A stretch of 64,000 nt of DNA from Mastigias papua (lineage: Eukaryota; Cnidaria; Scyphozoa; Rhizostomeae; Mastigiidae): the NCBI GenBank assembly GCA_964019165.1, contig OZ025287.1, positions 3,276,017 to 3,340,016 of the forward strand, read 5' to 3'. The translations under genes were made by a program, and so were the position numbers. The notes under the pieces are model-generated. The model did no database searches. It saw only the letters and a list, made by a program, of their open reading frames with translations, and had not been told where the DNA came from. Shown piece after piece: positions 1 through 45,603 of this stretch (its first letter is position 1; every line of letters begins with the position of its first letter).

Positions 1-97
1 CCTGCGACAGTCTGGGATCTCTTGGAAAAAAGTTGAACATGCTCAACTCTTGCGACACCTTCCGGCCCATTCCGGTTCATTAATGTTCTCTACGACG

Positions 98-161
98 TTA
101 CGGAAACACATTTACAGCAAGATGTGCCGGCAATCGACCGGAGGCAGTAGCAGGCTCTATC
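98..161 (-). CDS. Possible terminal exon of the coiled-coil gene
   Basis: A candidate acceptor (TATATAACAG) in the right phase would add about 20 residues beginning IEPATASGRLP and then a TAA stop at 98-100. Other acceptors in 1-240 are possible, and the true last exon may lie outside the window, so this is only a proposal. Confidence 0.2.
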
Positions 162-244
162 CTGTTATATAGAAATCTGGTTTACTGAACTGTAAAGCAT
201 GCTGCCTGTATTACGGAGAACTTATCTTGAGAGCAGTAACTTAC

Positions 245-29548
<29,304 letters not shown>

Positions 29549-32442
29549 GCTTCTACAACCTCATGTGCTCGGCACTTCGTATTTTTCTTGAAAATAACCA
29601 AGCACCAACGAGAAAGTCTACCTTTCAGGCCATGCACTATAGTTGACGTCTCCTATCCATTTACTGAAAAGCTCTTGCCATGTCAAAACGATGAAATTAA
29701 GACCGACAGTAAATAACAAGATAATATTTCTTCAACGTCTTTGCATATAAAACTATACCTATCATCTGTTTTATAAATGACGAGGGAATATTCAGGCGAC
29801 AAGTAGAGAAGAGTATCGTGTAATAACATTTAGAAGTCCCCGTACCTCTTAGCTCATCACAAGGCTTCATACCAAAAAATGTGTGCTCCAGACTACCAGG
29901 GGTCTTCGAGAGTGACATGTAGTCAAATCTAAAGCGAGGCCATCACATAATAGATCCCAAATAGATTCCTCTCTCTAATTTTTTTACGAACACTCTTCGC
30001 CCTTGTGAAATCACGATTTCAATAACACAGCCCAATTGAATGCCTCCACGAGCAGACAACAGGCACGTAACTGTAGGAGGGGGGTACGGATGGGCAATGC
30101 AGTGGTGTCAACACAGGCAGCGACGCAACTTAGGGGTTGTTGGTGGGGTGTCACACGTCCAATGTTTTATACGAATAAAACCGGTCCTAATTCGGTCTTG
30201 ACTAGGCTTTTTGTTGATTTTTAATAGTCCTACGCAGTGTTGTTGTACTTTTAGCCCAGCCAACTTTTCAATCAATTGACAGTTACAATACCAGAACAGT
30301 CTTTAGATTTGGAACAAAATCTACAATAGGTCCCCAGGTTCCGCCAAGAGGTTTTTGACTATCTGAAAAAAACGCAAAGACATTTTACAACATTCCATAG
30401 CTTTTTCGTGTGAAAGTGAAATTCTAACTGATTTTGAGTTCATCCATATTGTTGCTTGTGCAAACTTTTGCATTTGAAAAATCCTGGCTGGAATAGTCGA
30501 TCGAAATAGGAAGATAGGCGCACTGTGGAATTCGAGGAAAAATGGTTGAGGGTTGGGGGATTTCTAGCAAGGTTTAATTCTTTGTCATTTACAAATATTG
30601 TTTTGTCATCCTTGAGTCGTGCACTTTATCATATTCTGGGTGTTTCTTAATATTTTGTCAAATCCAGCCTTAAATGTTTCTTAAGTGTTTCTTAAATTTC
30701 TTCAAGTTTCCTGTAATAACAAGGCAACTATGAGACAAGGAATATAATTTTTAGTTAGGAACATTTGAGAGACTTATGCTGTTTATATATTCTTCCAGTT
30801 TAATACAGAATTTTCGCAGGCTTAATTTTTTTTTATGTTTTCCTGATTTGAGTTTCGTGTTTCCTATAAACTTATCTCTTATCTAAAAACGTGTATACTA
30901 AAGGGCGTGGCCCCTTAAAGACTTAAAAATTTAACTTTATTTTGCATAGTAAATTAATCGAAAAGAAGAGACGTAATAGTTTTCTTCCTATCTGTTCCTG
31001 CAGTGCAGCCTTCTTCCTAGTTGAGTGTAAGGGCATATCTTGCCTCTCAAGGTCAATATCTCTCAAACTACGTGATTGGTAAACAACAGCCCTATGAAAC
31101 ACATCTATCTCAAAAGCAAGCTATATACGAATGACGGATCTACTGCGTCATTAAAGATTCCCATTGCTCCACATTATACTGTTATTATATATACTTTTAC
31201 TATGTTTGACGTATACAGTTAAAAAATGCAGATATTCAGAAAGAATCGAATTTAAATCTGCACCATTTATCACCTGGATGGTTCTAACGTGACCGATTAA
31301 AGTGATTCGTACAAAATACACATCATGGTTGTAATCCCCTGCTTTCTTGAAGAACAATGTCAAGACCTCTCTTGAATATCAATTGTTTTGATTGAAGAGC
31401 TTGAATTGTTTGTGCAAGTAATTTCAACCATTTAGCAATGCTTGAACAGAGCTGGCCTGTTACTACTTAAAATATCAAAAGTGTAAGATACACTAATCAT
31501 TCAGCCAGTCTGACAATCTGATAGAGTAGGGAAATTCGAAGGGTTCATGATCAAGAAGTGATTTAAAGCACTCATGGTCAAGTTGTGAAACATGTTAGGA
31601 TCACGCTTTCCAGACGCTAGTACAATGTCACAGTTCACCCTATAGCTGTACCACTAGTTTCATTGGCATGTCTTGCCTAATTTATTACAAAAACGTTGCT
31701 GGGATCACTTTCGGTTTTTAAAGTCAAAAACTTAGCTAGGTAAATTGCGGTCCCTTGTAAAACTCTGCTGCATCTCAAAATTATCGATAAGTTCCAAATT
31801 TTCCAGAAAAATCCTTAAGTATTTTCAAATTCCAAAGCTGCGGATTCTGTCTTGGAAATTTACAGTGGCGGTGTGTATCTCTCAGTGGGTATATGCAATA
31901 ATTGCTACAGAAGAATGAAAGTCGCTTACACTGTTAGCACCTATACAAAGGTCTAAAAACATATTCCTACTGACTTCTGAATACTTTCCATAACATTACA
32001 TCCCTTCTTTTTACTACTGAACTTTCTTAAATTTGATGTTCTGTTGATAATTCAGCTTGCTTGCGCCGTGTGCACCTTTCTTCTGTCCTATTTGATTGAT
32101 GAGGAATGGCAATAATGAATAATTGATGCATCTTTGCTTTGAATATATTCGAACAGTTTCATTTTAACACATTGCACGCTCGCACAAAGGAAATACCAAG
32201 TTAATAGATGAAATAAAAAGTAGATTGGATTACCCACTATTACAGTCCAGGGGCTTGCCCCATAATAGAGGGCTTTAATTGAGGCTCTACAGCCTTGTGA
32301 AGGAAGGAATTACCTGTTCTTCCTCACTTTGTACAAGCAAGCTACTTTGAGAAGCAGGCTAGCACAATTGTTGTCTAAGTGTGCCTTTCCGACTACCTAT
32401 CACCGCGAGCTTGGATGTTGCGCCACATGCCACATTTCTGCT
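29549..32442. other. Intergenic, nothing recognised
   Basis: This stretch separates the start of the coiled-coil gene from the 3' end of the three-exon gene. It must hold the promoter and 5' UTR of the former, but I see no clear TATA box or CpG cluster. Short open frames here have no recognisable content. Confidence 0.5.
32274..32279 (-). terminator. Possible ATTAAA polyadenylation signal
   Basis: Minus-strand ATTAAA about 165 bp beyond the stop codon of the three-exon gene. I did not find a canonical AATAAA nearer. Confidence 0.3.
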
Positions 32443-33516
32443 TTAAATTTGTGTAAAAATTTCACTTGGTTTGTAATCATATGTTACTGATATTTCTTTC
32501 TTTCGCTTGCTTGTCCTGGGTGCAGAAGAGGGAGTTGTTTTTTCTTTGGACACGTCATAACTTGTTGTCAAACCTGCACGCCCTTCGTCCTCTTTGTCAA
32601 CAATATACTTTGCCTTGCTCGACTTTTGCTGTTTTGTTTCTAATCCTTGGAAGTTGAATGGATCGTAAAAAGTATCATCATTTGTGCTCAATCTCTTTCC
32701 TTCATTTCCAGTTAGTTTCTCTTCTTTCACTGCATCTCCAGAAGTCTTGTTTCTGCCATTTACTTTCCGCCTCGTAACAGTAACTACTACGTTCAGCGGA
32801 CCTTTGTCAATTTTCTCAATTCTCCTCTCTATGACACTGGACTGAGTTGCTTTTGCAGACGCTTGTTTAGCCTTAGAGTTCTTGAACACACTTCCAATGG
32901 TAGTTGGTGAGTGTAGTCTATTCTGTATCGTAGTTGGAGTTGTATGGGAAGAAGAATCTGGCTCTTCCTCTTCATTTTCACTTCCCGCAGCATCTCCTTC
33001 CTCATGTTGTTGTATTCCATTGGCCTCTTCGCCAACCTTGTTAGTATTCATGACTTTTTTTTCATTTGCTTGCACTGCGCTTCCATTCAGATCTCGTTCT
33101 ATAACTGAACCTTTCAGATTCTGGTTGGTATCACCATTAGATTTCAAAAGTTGTTGCAGTTTCTCAATCTTTGTTATCCTGCTGTCCGCAAGCTTATCCA
33201 GTACGCTTGTAATCTCTTTTTCGGCTTCGTTATTGTTGCTCCCTGCTTCTGGAATGGAGAATCCTTCTTTTTCAAAATCATTTGCAATGACCTCATTTCC
33301 ATCCCCTCCTCCGTGGAATATATCAGGCATCTCAGAGGCTTCCAGTCCTTCATTTACACTGCTGTTGTTATAGCTGTTGTTGCTGCTGTTGTTGATACTG
33401 ATATCAAGGCTTTTACTGCTACTTCCATGTTCTGCTGCTTTGATGTGCCTAATGGCGTCAGTTCCAGAACCTTCTGCATCGTCTCTGTTAACATTTGTCA
33501 AATTCTTTTCACCAGG
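32443..33516 (-). CDS. Secreted protein gene exon 3 (terminal)
   Basis: It begins PGEKNLTNVNRDD after CTTTTTACAG and runs 357 codons to TAA at 32443-32445. It is rich in Asn, Ser, Glu and Lys, with an NNSSNNSYNNSS run and a basic C-terminal third. Confidence 0.75.
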   Translation of the reverse strand, partial: PGEKNLTNVNRDDAEGSGTDAIRHIKAAEHGSSSKSLDISINNSSNNSYNNSSVNEGLEASEMPDIFHGGGDGNEVIANDFEKEGFSIPEAGSNNNEAEKEITSVLDKLADSRITKIEKLQQLLKSNGDTNQNLKGSVIERDLNGSAVQANEKKVMNTNKVGEEANGIQQHEEGDAAGSENEEEEPDSSSHTTPTTIQNRLHSPTTIGSVFKNSKAKQASAKATQSSVIERRIEKIDKGPLNVVVTVTRRKVNGRNKTSGDAVKEEKLTGNEGKRLSTNDDTFYDPFNFQGLETKQQKSSKAKYIVDKEDEGRAGLTTSYDVSKEKTTPSSAPRTSKRKKEISVTYDYKPSEIFTQI

Positions 33517-36500
33517 CTGTAAAAAGATAAAAAAGCAGACTTTGTTTTCACTTCTTCATCATTCCTCCATAGAAGAGAACATACAAGCATTTCCCTACCA
33601 TAAGTTACCACATTTTCGCATCAAATTTCCTCTGTATTCAAGCAACCTTAATGGCCTACCTGTCAAGCAAACATAGAATCGAATAGTATGCATATGCTCT
33701 CCATGAATAGCTTTAAGGCAGGGGTAGGCAAGTATTTTGTGCATGGGACCACATATGAGGCAGAAAATATTGTGGATGGCTCGTTGAAACATGTGGAAAA
33801 ACCAACTTAAAAATAAAAGTACTGCAGCTCAAGCTCATGCATAAGAGAAGATTGCAAAGTATGCTTTACTTGTAATTTCCAGGTAATCTTTCACAGGGTC
33901 CTTACACACGAGCATCATTTTTCTGACCAACGCAGTAAGCTTGAAGTAGAGTACTTGTGAATCCAGAGTGTCTACCTACCATTCCTCTTAACATTTGTCA
34001 ATACTTTTGACGACTTGTTGCATTTGTGTTTTTGTTGCAAAAAGTAATGACAGTAACGGGGTGAAATGGAAATTCAATAGCCTACCATAGCGTGGACCTT
34101 ACTTAGTGATGACACGAGAACAAAACAACAAGTACGTTAAAGGGTGCGAGAGAGCTGCCCTTCGGTGCTTTTCATCTATACTCCTAATAACCAAAGTGCT
34201 CAAAAAATACCACGCACACGGATAAAAGTGTGATAACTAGCTTAATCCCTAGAAGAATGCACTAAGGTTGCTCGTATGTAAGAGCCCAAAGCTTAATCAT
34301 CAAAGTAGAGTAACCATATCTAACTCTTGCGTTAAGTGATAGCCGATGTGTACATTGATAAGCAGAAAAGGTGTGCAGTGGCAGAACCACTAAATTCCTC
34401 AAAACCGTATGCACACGTCCTTTTGCATCAAAACTTGCTTTGGTTGAGATATAAATTGCGATACCGACAGAAATCGCTAGCAAATGCCTGCTCTATTAGC
34501 TCTGTGAAAAAGTGACGTCAATCATGTTACAAGCAACGAACATAAAGGAGGCGTGGTTAGAAAATCAGACCAAATGGTTCCATCTAATCTCTTCTATTTT
34601 CAGCAAAGTGTGCAGCTAAAGATTATTCTTACAACCAGGTATGACAACAATTTTCATCTGATATTACAATTTCTAGCATGAAAGACTCCAAACGACTACT
34701 TTATGAAGAGCTATTCTCTTTCAAGATATCCACTTCTTACCATATTTCATTAATCCATTTGTGATTTAGGACAGTCATTTATGATTCATTTAACAACTTC
34801 ATCCTCAGTTAAGATAAATAGAGACTTTTGCAGAAATCAGAAGTACTCACATATTTCTTCCCGATATCCTCTCTTTCTTTCAGTCTTTCCTCCTTATTTT
34901 CGTGCTCTTCCTTGGTCACCAGCTCTTCCTTGTCTTTTACCTCTTCATCCCCTGCGCTTGGCTTTGTTTTCTGGTTTTCCAGTCCTTCCTTATCCCCTAA
35001 CTTCTCTTCTTTGTTGTCATGTCCTTCTTCATTTTCACCGTTATCTTGCATGTTTTTCTCCCCACCATTCACTTCTCCATCCTTCACCTCTTCATTTGCT
35101 AAGTGAATCATTTTTCTCAATGCTTTATCTACGATTACAGCCTTTTGCCTGGCATCCTTTTCTCTATTTGAAGTCATGTGTGCTAGCTTTTCAGCCCTGT
35201 GTGATTCACTCTCCACATACTTGACCAATCTGTTCATCTTCTTTGACGATTTGTTGTTAGCCTTTCTCTCCAATTTATGCAGCAGATCTTTTACCCTCTT
35301 GGCTGCGTTTTTAGCTTCAACTGCAGCTATTTTTGCTTCTGCGGCAGCCTTCTGGGCTTCCAACACCGCCATAACAGCTTTTTCTTCAAAAAAGTCAACA
35401 GTGGCATTACTCGGTTCCATTGCAAAGTATTTGGCAAATTTAACAGCATTCTTTGTAAAATCTGTCAACAATTTGGCATCTGTTATCACTTTCTTGATGC
35501 CATGAACGATTCGTCCTGTATCCTGTAATACATTCTTCGCCTCTGAAACAACATGACTGACCCTTGAGGTAATACTATTCATGTACTTTTTAACTTCTGG
35601 GCTCCCTTCAAAAATAAGACGAACATATCTGATTATATATAACTTCAGCAAATTATTACTGTAATGGATTGTCGGTAAAGGACATACCATGTGATGAAGA
35701 GAAGAGGACCTTTGTTTGCTAATTTACCAAAGAAACAGAGCTATAATTTCCTAGATGAAAGCTCTCCCGTAGAACCTAAAATAAGTATGCATCTGACTCA
35801 TTTCGTGTGGTTCTAAATTGAAACTGTGAATCTGTAATACTGGAAAGTGTGCATCTGTAAATAGGGCATTTCTACTATTTGAAAGTAGGCCACCAAAACC
35901 AGAACAAATTAACAGATGTGCTGGTGATATGTAATAAGATTTATTATGCTTAAGATAGCATTATGTTTGATTATCTTGCCTTTCACATAATCTGCTAAAA
36001 TTTGAGTTTCTGCACGTCACACAATGTCTGTAATCCCAAGAAAATGCCACACCCATTTTCGCCAAAAAAGCTTGGACTTTTAAGCATTTCTCGTCTCTGA
36101 TTCTGTACTACTATCTCTCTAAATAACTACTGATTTCATTTTACTAGTAGTTTCTCCATATTACCTTCCCTTTTCCGCGCAATGAAATTAAGTACGAAAT
36201 TCAGAATTCCTGATCTTCATGTAATTTTTAAGTATTCCTGCATTCACAGCAATTAAAACTCAAGTTAACGAAACCTTATCAGAGAAATGCGCCTTTTTAC
36301 GTAAAAACCTGAATGAGCTATTGACAACTTCTAATTGTAGATTTATATTACATTTAGACAGAGTCCAGAAAAAGTCACGGCTCCACTGCTCTGAGCTGGA
36401 GGAAAATTTTGCCCTTCTATGTCGTATTTGAGGAAGGTTTTGAAATTAGTATCAACAATCCAGTTTCAGCAAAGTTTTCAGATAATGCGACATCGACTGT

Positions 36501-37616
36501 AAAAGGCATTGCCCATTTACAGTAAAAGCTTCCGAGACATACACAATGCAAAGTTCAAGAACTTTGGCTAGTTTTGATAGTCTTAAAAGAGGCAGGTTTA
36601 TGATGAAAATCTGACAGCCGGAGGAAGGTTGGGCATTTTTCTGGACTCTGCATTTAGAAATGTTGACATTGAGATTCCCCAGTGGTTATTTCACATTATA
36701 CTATAGTTCTAATTTATTGACGCAGTGTTACTCAAAACTCATTATTACCTAGTTCCTTGATCTTTTCGTTAACCAACTTTCTTTTTTGAGACAATTTGAC
36801 GTACTTTCGTCGCTGTAGCTGCTTTCGTTCATTTCCAGAATTGTTTGTTTCATTCCGATTTCTTTGCCTTTTTTTTAAGCTCGCAGCAATCAATGCTTCA
36901 ATGCTTTTACTCAAATCATCTTGTTCAGAATTGTCCCTTTTCATGACTTTTCTCTTGCCAGAATTTAAATATAATTCATAATCTCTTCTTGCAATAGCTG
37001 CTCTTCCTTTTTCCACATCTGTTCCAGTGTTGGGCCCATTGGCATCATGATAACTCCGTCTTTTCCTGTTTTCATTTTGTTGTCTCTTGAAAGCATATTT
37101 CTTACTAGGACTTAAAATACTCCCCTTTCTTTTCTGAAACAAGCTCTTTTGATGCAGTGTGTGGAACAATTTATGTGACAGGCCTACTGGCATGTTTCTG
37201 CGTAAAGCTTTGAGCTTTGGATAATGAACCAGACTTTGGTGGCCTTTATGTCGTAGAGGTACCAGGTGTGGAGACAATAAATGATGAACTATAATCTTCT
37301 TCGTGGTAATTTTTGGACTCCACTTTGCATACTGTCCCTTCACATCCAGCTTGGAATGCAAGCTCTCCACCATAGCCATTACTTGGTTTGTTATCGGCGG
37401 AACCACCAGCATTGAATCAGTTTTGGCATAGTCAACTTTAGAGTCACTGTCTTGAATGTCCGCCTTTGGCGGCGTTAATGAGATTGCACCGCCAGCCGGA
37501 GTAGCTTTGACATCAAATGCAAATGATTCGACTTTACCATTAAATTTCTGTCCATTCAGTGATGATGTTACTAGTAGCATAAGAACCAAGCTTGTGTAAG
37601 GTAGGGTTCTTGCCAT
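32443..37616 (-). CDS. Secreted low-complexity protein of unknown family (3 exons, 898 aa)
   Basis: Exons 36749-37616, 34851-35605 and 32443-33516 join in phase (1, then 0) into 898 residues and a TAA stop. The ATG at 37616 opens a classical signal peptide (MARTLPYTSLVLMLLVTSS, about 20-23 residues). An in-frame ATG 33 codons upstream would bury it, so I prefer 37616. Residues 24-289 are basic and His-rich with many dibasic sites (KRRS, KRK, RRK). Residues 290-541 are an Ala/Lys-rich helix (AVLEAQKAAAEAKIAAVEAK) followed by a Glu/Lys/Asn-rich tail. Residues 542-898 are Asn/Ser/Glu-rich and disordered. No conserved cysteine pattern, enzyme motif or membrane segment is seen after the signal. 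An extracellular matrix, mineral-associated or secreted-granule protein would fit, but that is inference from composition only. Confidence 0.7.
33719..33800 (+). repeat. Possible hAT end fragment in intron
   Basis: CAGGGGTAGGCAAGTATTTT at 33719 resembles the 5' end of a common hAT family (CAGGGGTNGGCAA). No matching right end or 8-bp duplication was found, so it is at best a fragment. The rest of the intron 33517-34850 shows nothing recognisable. Confidence 0.3.
34851..35605 (-). CDS. Secreted protein gene exon 2
   Basis: It begins after TTATTTTTGAAG with (G)GG AGC giving GSPEVKKYMNS. It encodes the Ala-rich helical segment and Glu/Lys-rich tail and ends DIGKKY before the strong donor GTGAGT, phase 0. 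Confidence 0.75.
36359..36650 (+). mobile_element. hAT-type MITE, copy 2 (intron)
   Basis: A 292-bp element with CAGAGTCCAGAAAAA and its reverse complement at the ends, flanked by a perfect 8-bp duplication CATTTAGA (36351-36358 and 36651-36658). It sits in the intron about 90 bp from exon 1 of the secreted-protein gene. Confidence 0.9.
36749..37616 (-). CDS. Secreted protein gene exon 1
   Basis: Carries the start codon, the signal peptide and the basic/His-rich part; ends KIKEL+G before GTAATA, phase 1. Confidence 0.7.
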
Positions 37617-37946
37617 TTTCCAAATGTCTGGCGTTTTCCCCTCATTTGCTATGATCCCATTCTCTAGAAAAGGCTCGATGAAAGACTTTATGTTTTCTGT
37701 AGAACATAAATTCAACTTCTGTTTGCGTTGATAAGCGTTGATAAGACAGAGAAGGTTTGGGGGCCAAGATCTGGTTTCAATGCCTTGCTGAAATCAGAGG
37801 TGTTGCAACTCAACCACGATAGTCCAATTGGAAAACTTCAATGCACTTTATGGAGCTTTACGGAATTTGATCTGCTAAGTTTCGTTTAAATATCCGAACA
37901 GCAAAGAAATGAGTTTAGAGCAGAGGATAGCCGAAGACAACAGCTA

Positions 37947-37953
37947 TATATCG
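37947..37953 (-). promoter_or_regulatory. Possible TATA box of the secreted-protein gene
   Basis: Minus-strand TATATAG lies about 330 bp upstream of the chosen start codon. The distance would imply a roughly 300-nt 5' UTR or a spliced leader exon. Weak evidence. Confidence 0.2.
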
Positions 37954-38744
37954 CCTCATGCCAATATTTATCAAATTGCTATCGTTCTGTAAGGTATCGA
38001 CCACTTCTACAACGACAGATGACAATTCTGCAAATATTTACTTCTATATTCCAAGAGACTTGAGAGCTTTATAACTTGTCCAAATAAGAAACACCTCGTG
38101 GCCAATCGATACTAAGAGCATACAACATCCCACAATGTAGTGCTGTCTATCCGTTATGGTATTAACAATTCCAGCAAATGTCTTCTAAAGTAGGACGCTC
38201 CATAATTATATATGTTTAAAGTTTCACATCTATTATCCGATGCAAAGTCAAACTAGACAGTGTCTATTAAAGTATTTTCACTCCAACCCTGTGATCCATG
38301 CCCTGTTTGTTACTTGTTCAGTCACTATAAGCCTCTCGTACTCTTTACAAAAGATTCACTCGATCATAACAGCAAAAAATTCTACGCCACGGAGCTTAGT
38401 AGCTTATTTTATAAAGAACCAACCCTCTCATATTCTCAATTTGATATTTGCATAGAAATTTTGTAAATTCTGTTGCCGCAATGTTCCATACGTTCTTCGA
38501 ACCCTCGACAACCCGCTGCTGCTCGTGAGCGTGTGAACTTTCGATTCGTGTTAACTGGTATTTGTGAGCAGCACTGCACAGTGAGTGTAAATTTCTATTC
38601 ATGCTAAAAGGCTTTCACCCAAATAATACGTTGTTGATGGTACCATGTATTTTGGACTAACCTAGGGATGTTTCCATGCAAGAATATCCTTGCTCCGAAT
38701 AAATGCTGTAAAGAGATTCAATGGACAAATAGTACAATCACAAC

Positions 38745-38910
38745 CACCACCACCTTTATCATATCTATCATAATCGTCATGATCATCGTTATCACTATCA
38801 TCACTATCATCATTATCATCATCATCATCTTCGTTATCGTAGTTATCATCATAATCATCATATAATCACCATTATCATGATAATGATGATCATAATCATC
38901 ATCATCAAAA
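38745..38910. repeat. Imperfect ATC/TCA trinucleotide microsatellite
   Basis: A run dominated by ATC and TCA triplets with many interruptions, in the spacer between the secreted-protein gene and the 38996-39835 frame. Nothing else was recognised in 37717-38995. Confidence 0.9.
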
Positions 38911-38995
38911 CCCTTTAATCTTCCAGCTCATAATATCCTGCAAAGTCTGATTTTGTTGAACTCCTATTGCTACAGGCTCTCATTCAGAGAGTCCT

Positions 38996-39835
38996 TCACA
39001 CTAAAAGTTTGGGCTTAACATTATGAGAATTTTTATCGGCCAATGATATGCTCTCAATCTTCTTTGACTGAATTGTTCTATTATATGGATATTTGAACGC
39101 AGTGTAGCAGTTAGTCCGTGAATGAATAGGAGGCGCAAATGTTACCAGTGGTAGTTCCAGTTCACATCTACTTTGCACTTTCTCGTTGGTCTTCCTGTGT
39201 TTGAAATGAAATCTATAGCCTTTATTTGCAGTTTCCTCTTTACCTCCTATATGTTTGTAATCTTCAATTTTTCCAGCCTGCTGCTTCTTAGCACTTGGTA
39301 GAAAGACGTGTATATATGTTCTTCCTTGCAGCCTACTCTCTTGCCTGAAATGATTCTTCGCTGAACTACCTTGGTTAGATAGCGACCTCGATTTATTCAT
39401 TGCTTCCTTTGTTTTGCACAAGCAATATAATTTCTGTAGGGTGCTGTTATCTGGCCTAGGGCTACAGTTCTGTCTTTTGGTCTGCGTATAACTGCTAGCA
39501 CCTATTCCTCCATGTAGTAAATCTCTGGCTACATTGGAAGACGGCTGTTTGTGTTTTGACTCACCCTTCACATATCTTTCTTCATTATTTTTATTGATAA
39601 TGTATTTCTTTGTCCCTTCCATATACATACTGCCATTGCTATATAGATGATACTTGATTCTTTTCAAAGATTTGATACTTGTGTAACCACCGATTGATTC
39701 ATCTGCTTTTTCGAAGGGCGCTAGGCTTTGGACTCTGCAAGAGTTAACTTGATTGCTAACGGCGGTTATCTTCATCGGAGGGTCTTGTTTCCTTGAATAC
39801 AAAAAAGCAGAGGCATTCAACGAAAAAAATATCAT
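38996..39835 (-). CDS. Hypothetical Lys/Ser/Asn-rich protein, possibly a terminal exon
   Basis: An open frame of 279 codons from ATG 39835 to the stop at 38996, long for this AT-rich DNA. It is rich in Lys, Ser, Asn and Arg with a few cysteines (QNCSPRPDNSTLQKLYCLC), much like the first exon of the neighbouring secreted-protein gene on the same strand. The first 14 residues (MIFFSLNASAFLYS) are hydrophobic but a poor signal peptide. A pyrimidine-rich CTTTTTTGTATTCAAG near 39793 could be a splice acceptor, in which case this is the last exon of a gene whose earlier exons I could not find. I recognise no family. Confidence 0.45.
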   Translation of the reverse strand: MIFFSLNASAFLYSRKQDPPMKITAVSNQVNSCRVQSLAPFEKADESIGGYTSIKSLKRIKYHLYSNGSMYMEGTKKYIINKNNEERYVKGESKHKQPSSNVARDLLHGGIGASSYTQTKRQNCSPRPDNSTLQKLYCLCKTKEAMNKSRSLSNQGSSAKNHFRQESRLQGRTYIHVFLPSAKKQQAGKIEDYKHIGGKEETANKGYRFHFKHRKTNEKVQSRCELELPLVTFAPPIHSRTNCYTAFKYPYNRTIQSKKIESISLADKNSHNVKPKLLV

Positions 39836-44147
<4,312 letters not shown>

Positions 44148-44253
44148 GTATACTCAAATAGCTTCAGTCACAAAGAAACTTTTAAAGAACTAAATATTTA
44201 CTCAAGACAAAAATCCAACTTTTAAAACGTTTTGGCACAAGCCTTCCTCAGTT

Positions 44254-44388
<135 letters not shown>

Positions 44389-44484
44389 TATAGAAGTACA
44401 TTCGACCTGGTCTGGTAGTGTGGCCCAGTCTACTATGCGGAAATCTTATGCACAGTAATTTGTGTAATATGGCCAGGAGTCTTA

Positions 44485-45309
44485 AGCTAGGCGCACACGA
44501 GAGCAAAATGCTTTTAAGCATTTTGCTCTCGTGTGCGGTGAAACTTTTACAGGATTGTGATCGCTCTCGACCAATATCAGGATATCAAACATGCTTGATA
44601 ATTTTTGTCATTCGTGTCATTTTGCTTCTCGTGTGCGCCGAACTGAAGCATTTTGCTTACGGCTTTTCGCATGAGAGCATGCACAGAAACAGTGGTGCGA
44701 AATTGAAAATGTTGAAAGATGGCAGGCTACCAGGACGATTCAGATGTTGATCTTGACGAAGAGGCACTGTGCCTGATTCTTCTCCTAAGATGTCGACGGC
44801 AAAGAAATCAGGCATCAAGAAAGAGGGTGTGGGTGCAGTTATGGATGCATAGGCGACCAATTAAAGGGGTCATGCAAATTTGGCTAAAGACCTGTATGCT
44901 GAAGATCCCATGAAATTCCGCCAATTCCATCCCCGCAACTTTTTCCAATATGCGTTACCATAACACTCTATTACTCTAACAGCTTCTCTTCATATAGGGT
45001 CTCGCTAATGAATTCAGTCATGTTTCTTTCTAGGATGCTTGTCTCGTTATCCGGGAAATCAGTTTTCGCGCCACTATTTCTGCGCATGCTCTCTTGCGAA
45101 AAGCCGTAAGCAAAATGCTTCAGTTCGGCGCACACGAGAAGCAAAGTGACACGAGTGACAAAAATTATCAAGCATGTTTGATATCCTGATATTGGTCGAG
45201 AGCGATCACAATCCTGTAAAAGTTTCACCGCACACGAGAGCAAAATGCTTAAGCAAAGTGCCACGAATGACACTTTGCTGAAGCATTTTGCTCTCGTGTG
45301 CGCCCAGCT
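44485..45309 (+). mobile_element. PIF/Harbinger deletion derivative with ~220-bp inverted repeats
   Basis: An 825-bp element flanked by TTA duplications (44482-44484, 45310-45312). The ends AGCTAGGCGCACACGAGAGC and AGCTGGGCGCACACGAGAGC are inverted, and the inversion continues inward for about 200 bp. Within the left arm is a smaller palindrome around GAGAGCAAAATGCTT. Between the arms lies a piece of Harbinger transposase. TTA duplications plus that remnant place it in PIF/Harbinger. Confidence 0.85.
44719..44960 (+). pseudogene. PIF/Harbinger transposase N-terminal remnant
   Basis: The ATG at 44719 opens MAGYQDDSDVDLDEE, then an Arg-rich stretch and RKRVWVQLWMHRR, matching the R-rich FWVHP region at the start of HARBI1-type transposases. 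A frameshift near 44872 moves the homology to another frame (ANLAKDLYAEDPMKFRQF), which is also typical of this family. The DDE catalytic part is deleted, and the sequence passes straight into the right inverted repeat. Non-functional. Confidence 0.7.
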
Positions 45310-45603
45310 TTAGAGGCGTGAATCCCCAAGTAGACTACATGATTTTATATATCAATAGAATCAGTTCCAGTACAAGACTATTGAAAATATTAATTGTAAA
45401 AAAGAAACAAATATGAGAATTAGCCTACTATGATTGGGACTAATGCTGTAGACTCCTGGCCCTTTGTAATTTTGATAAAAATATACCAACTAAACAAAAT
45501 GAAAAAGAAAGAAAAAGCAGTAAAGGGAAATGAACTATTATGAAAAGTAGAAAACTGGAACAAAAATGTAACTAGAAAAATACTGTTTAAAAGTCACTCA
45601 AAA

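Noticed and set aside
32829..33676. Plus and minus overlapping frames around the last exon of the secreted-protein gene
   Set aside because: They lie opposite or out of frame with the exon, which itself has matching splice phase and a signal peptide upstream.
44485..45309. The long inverted arms as a microRNA or hairpin RNA gene
   Set aside because: TTA duplications and transposase remnant explain the arms as transposon ends; a small-RNA role remains only a possibility listed in the findings.
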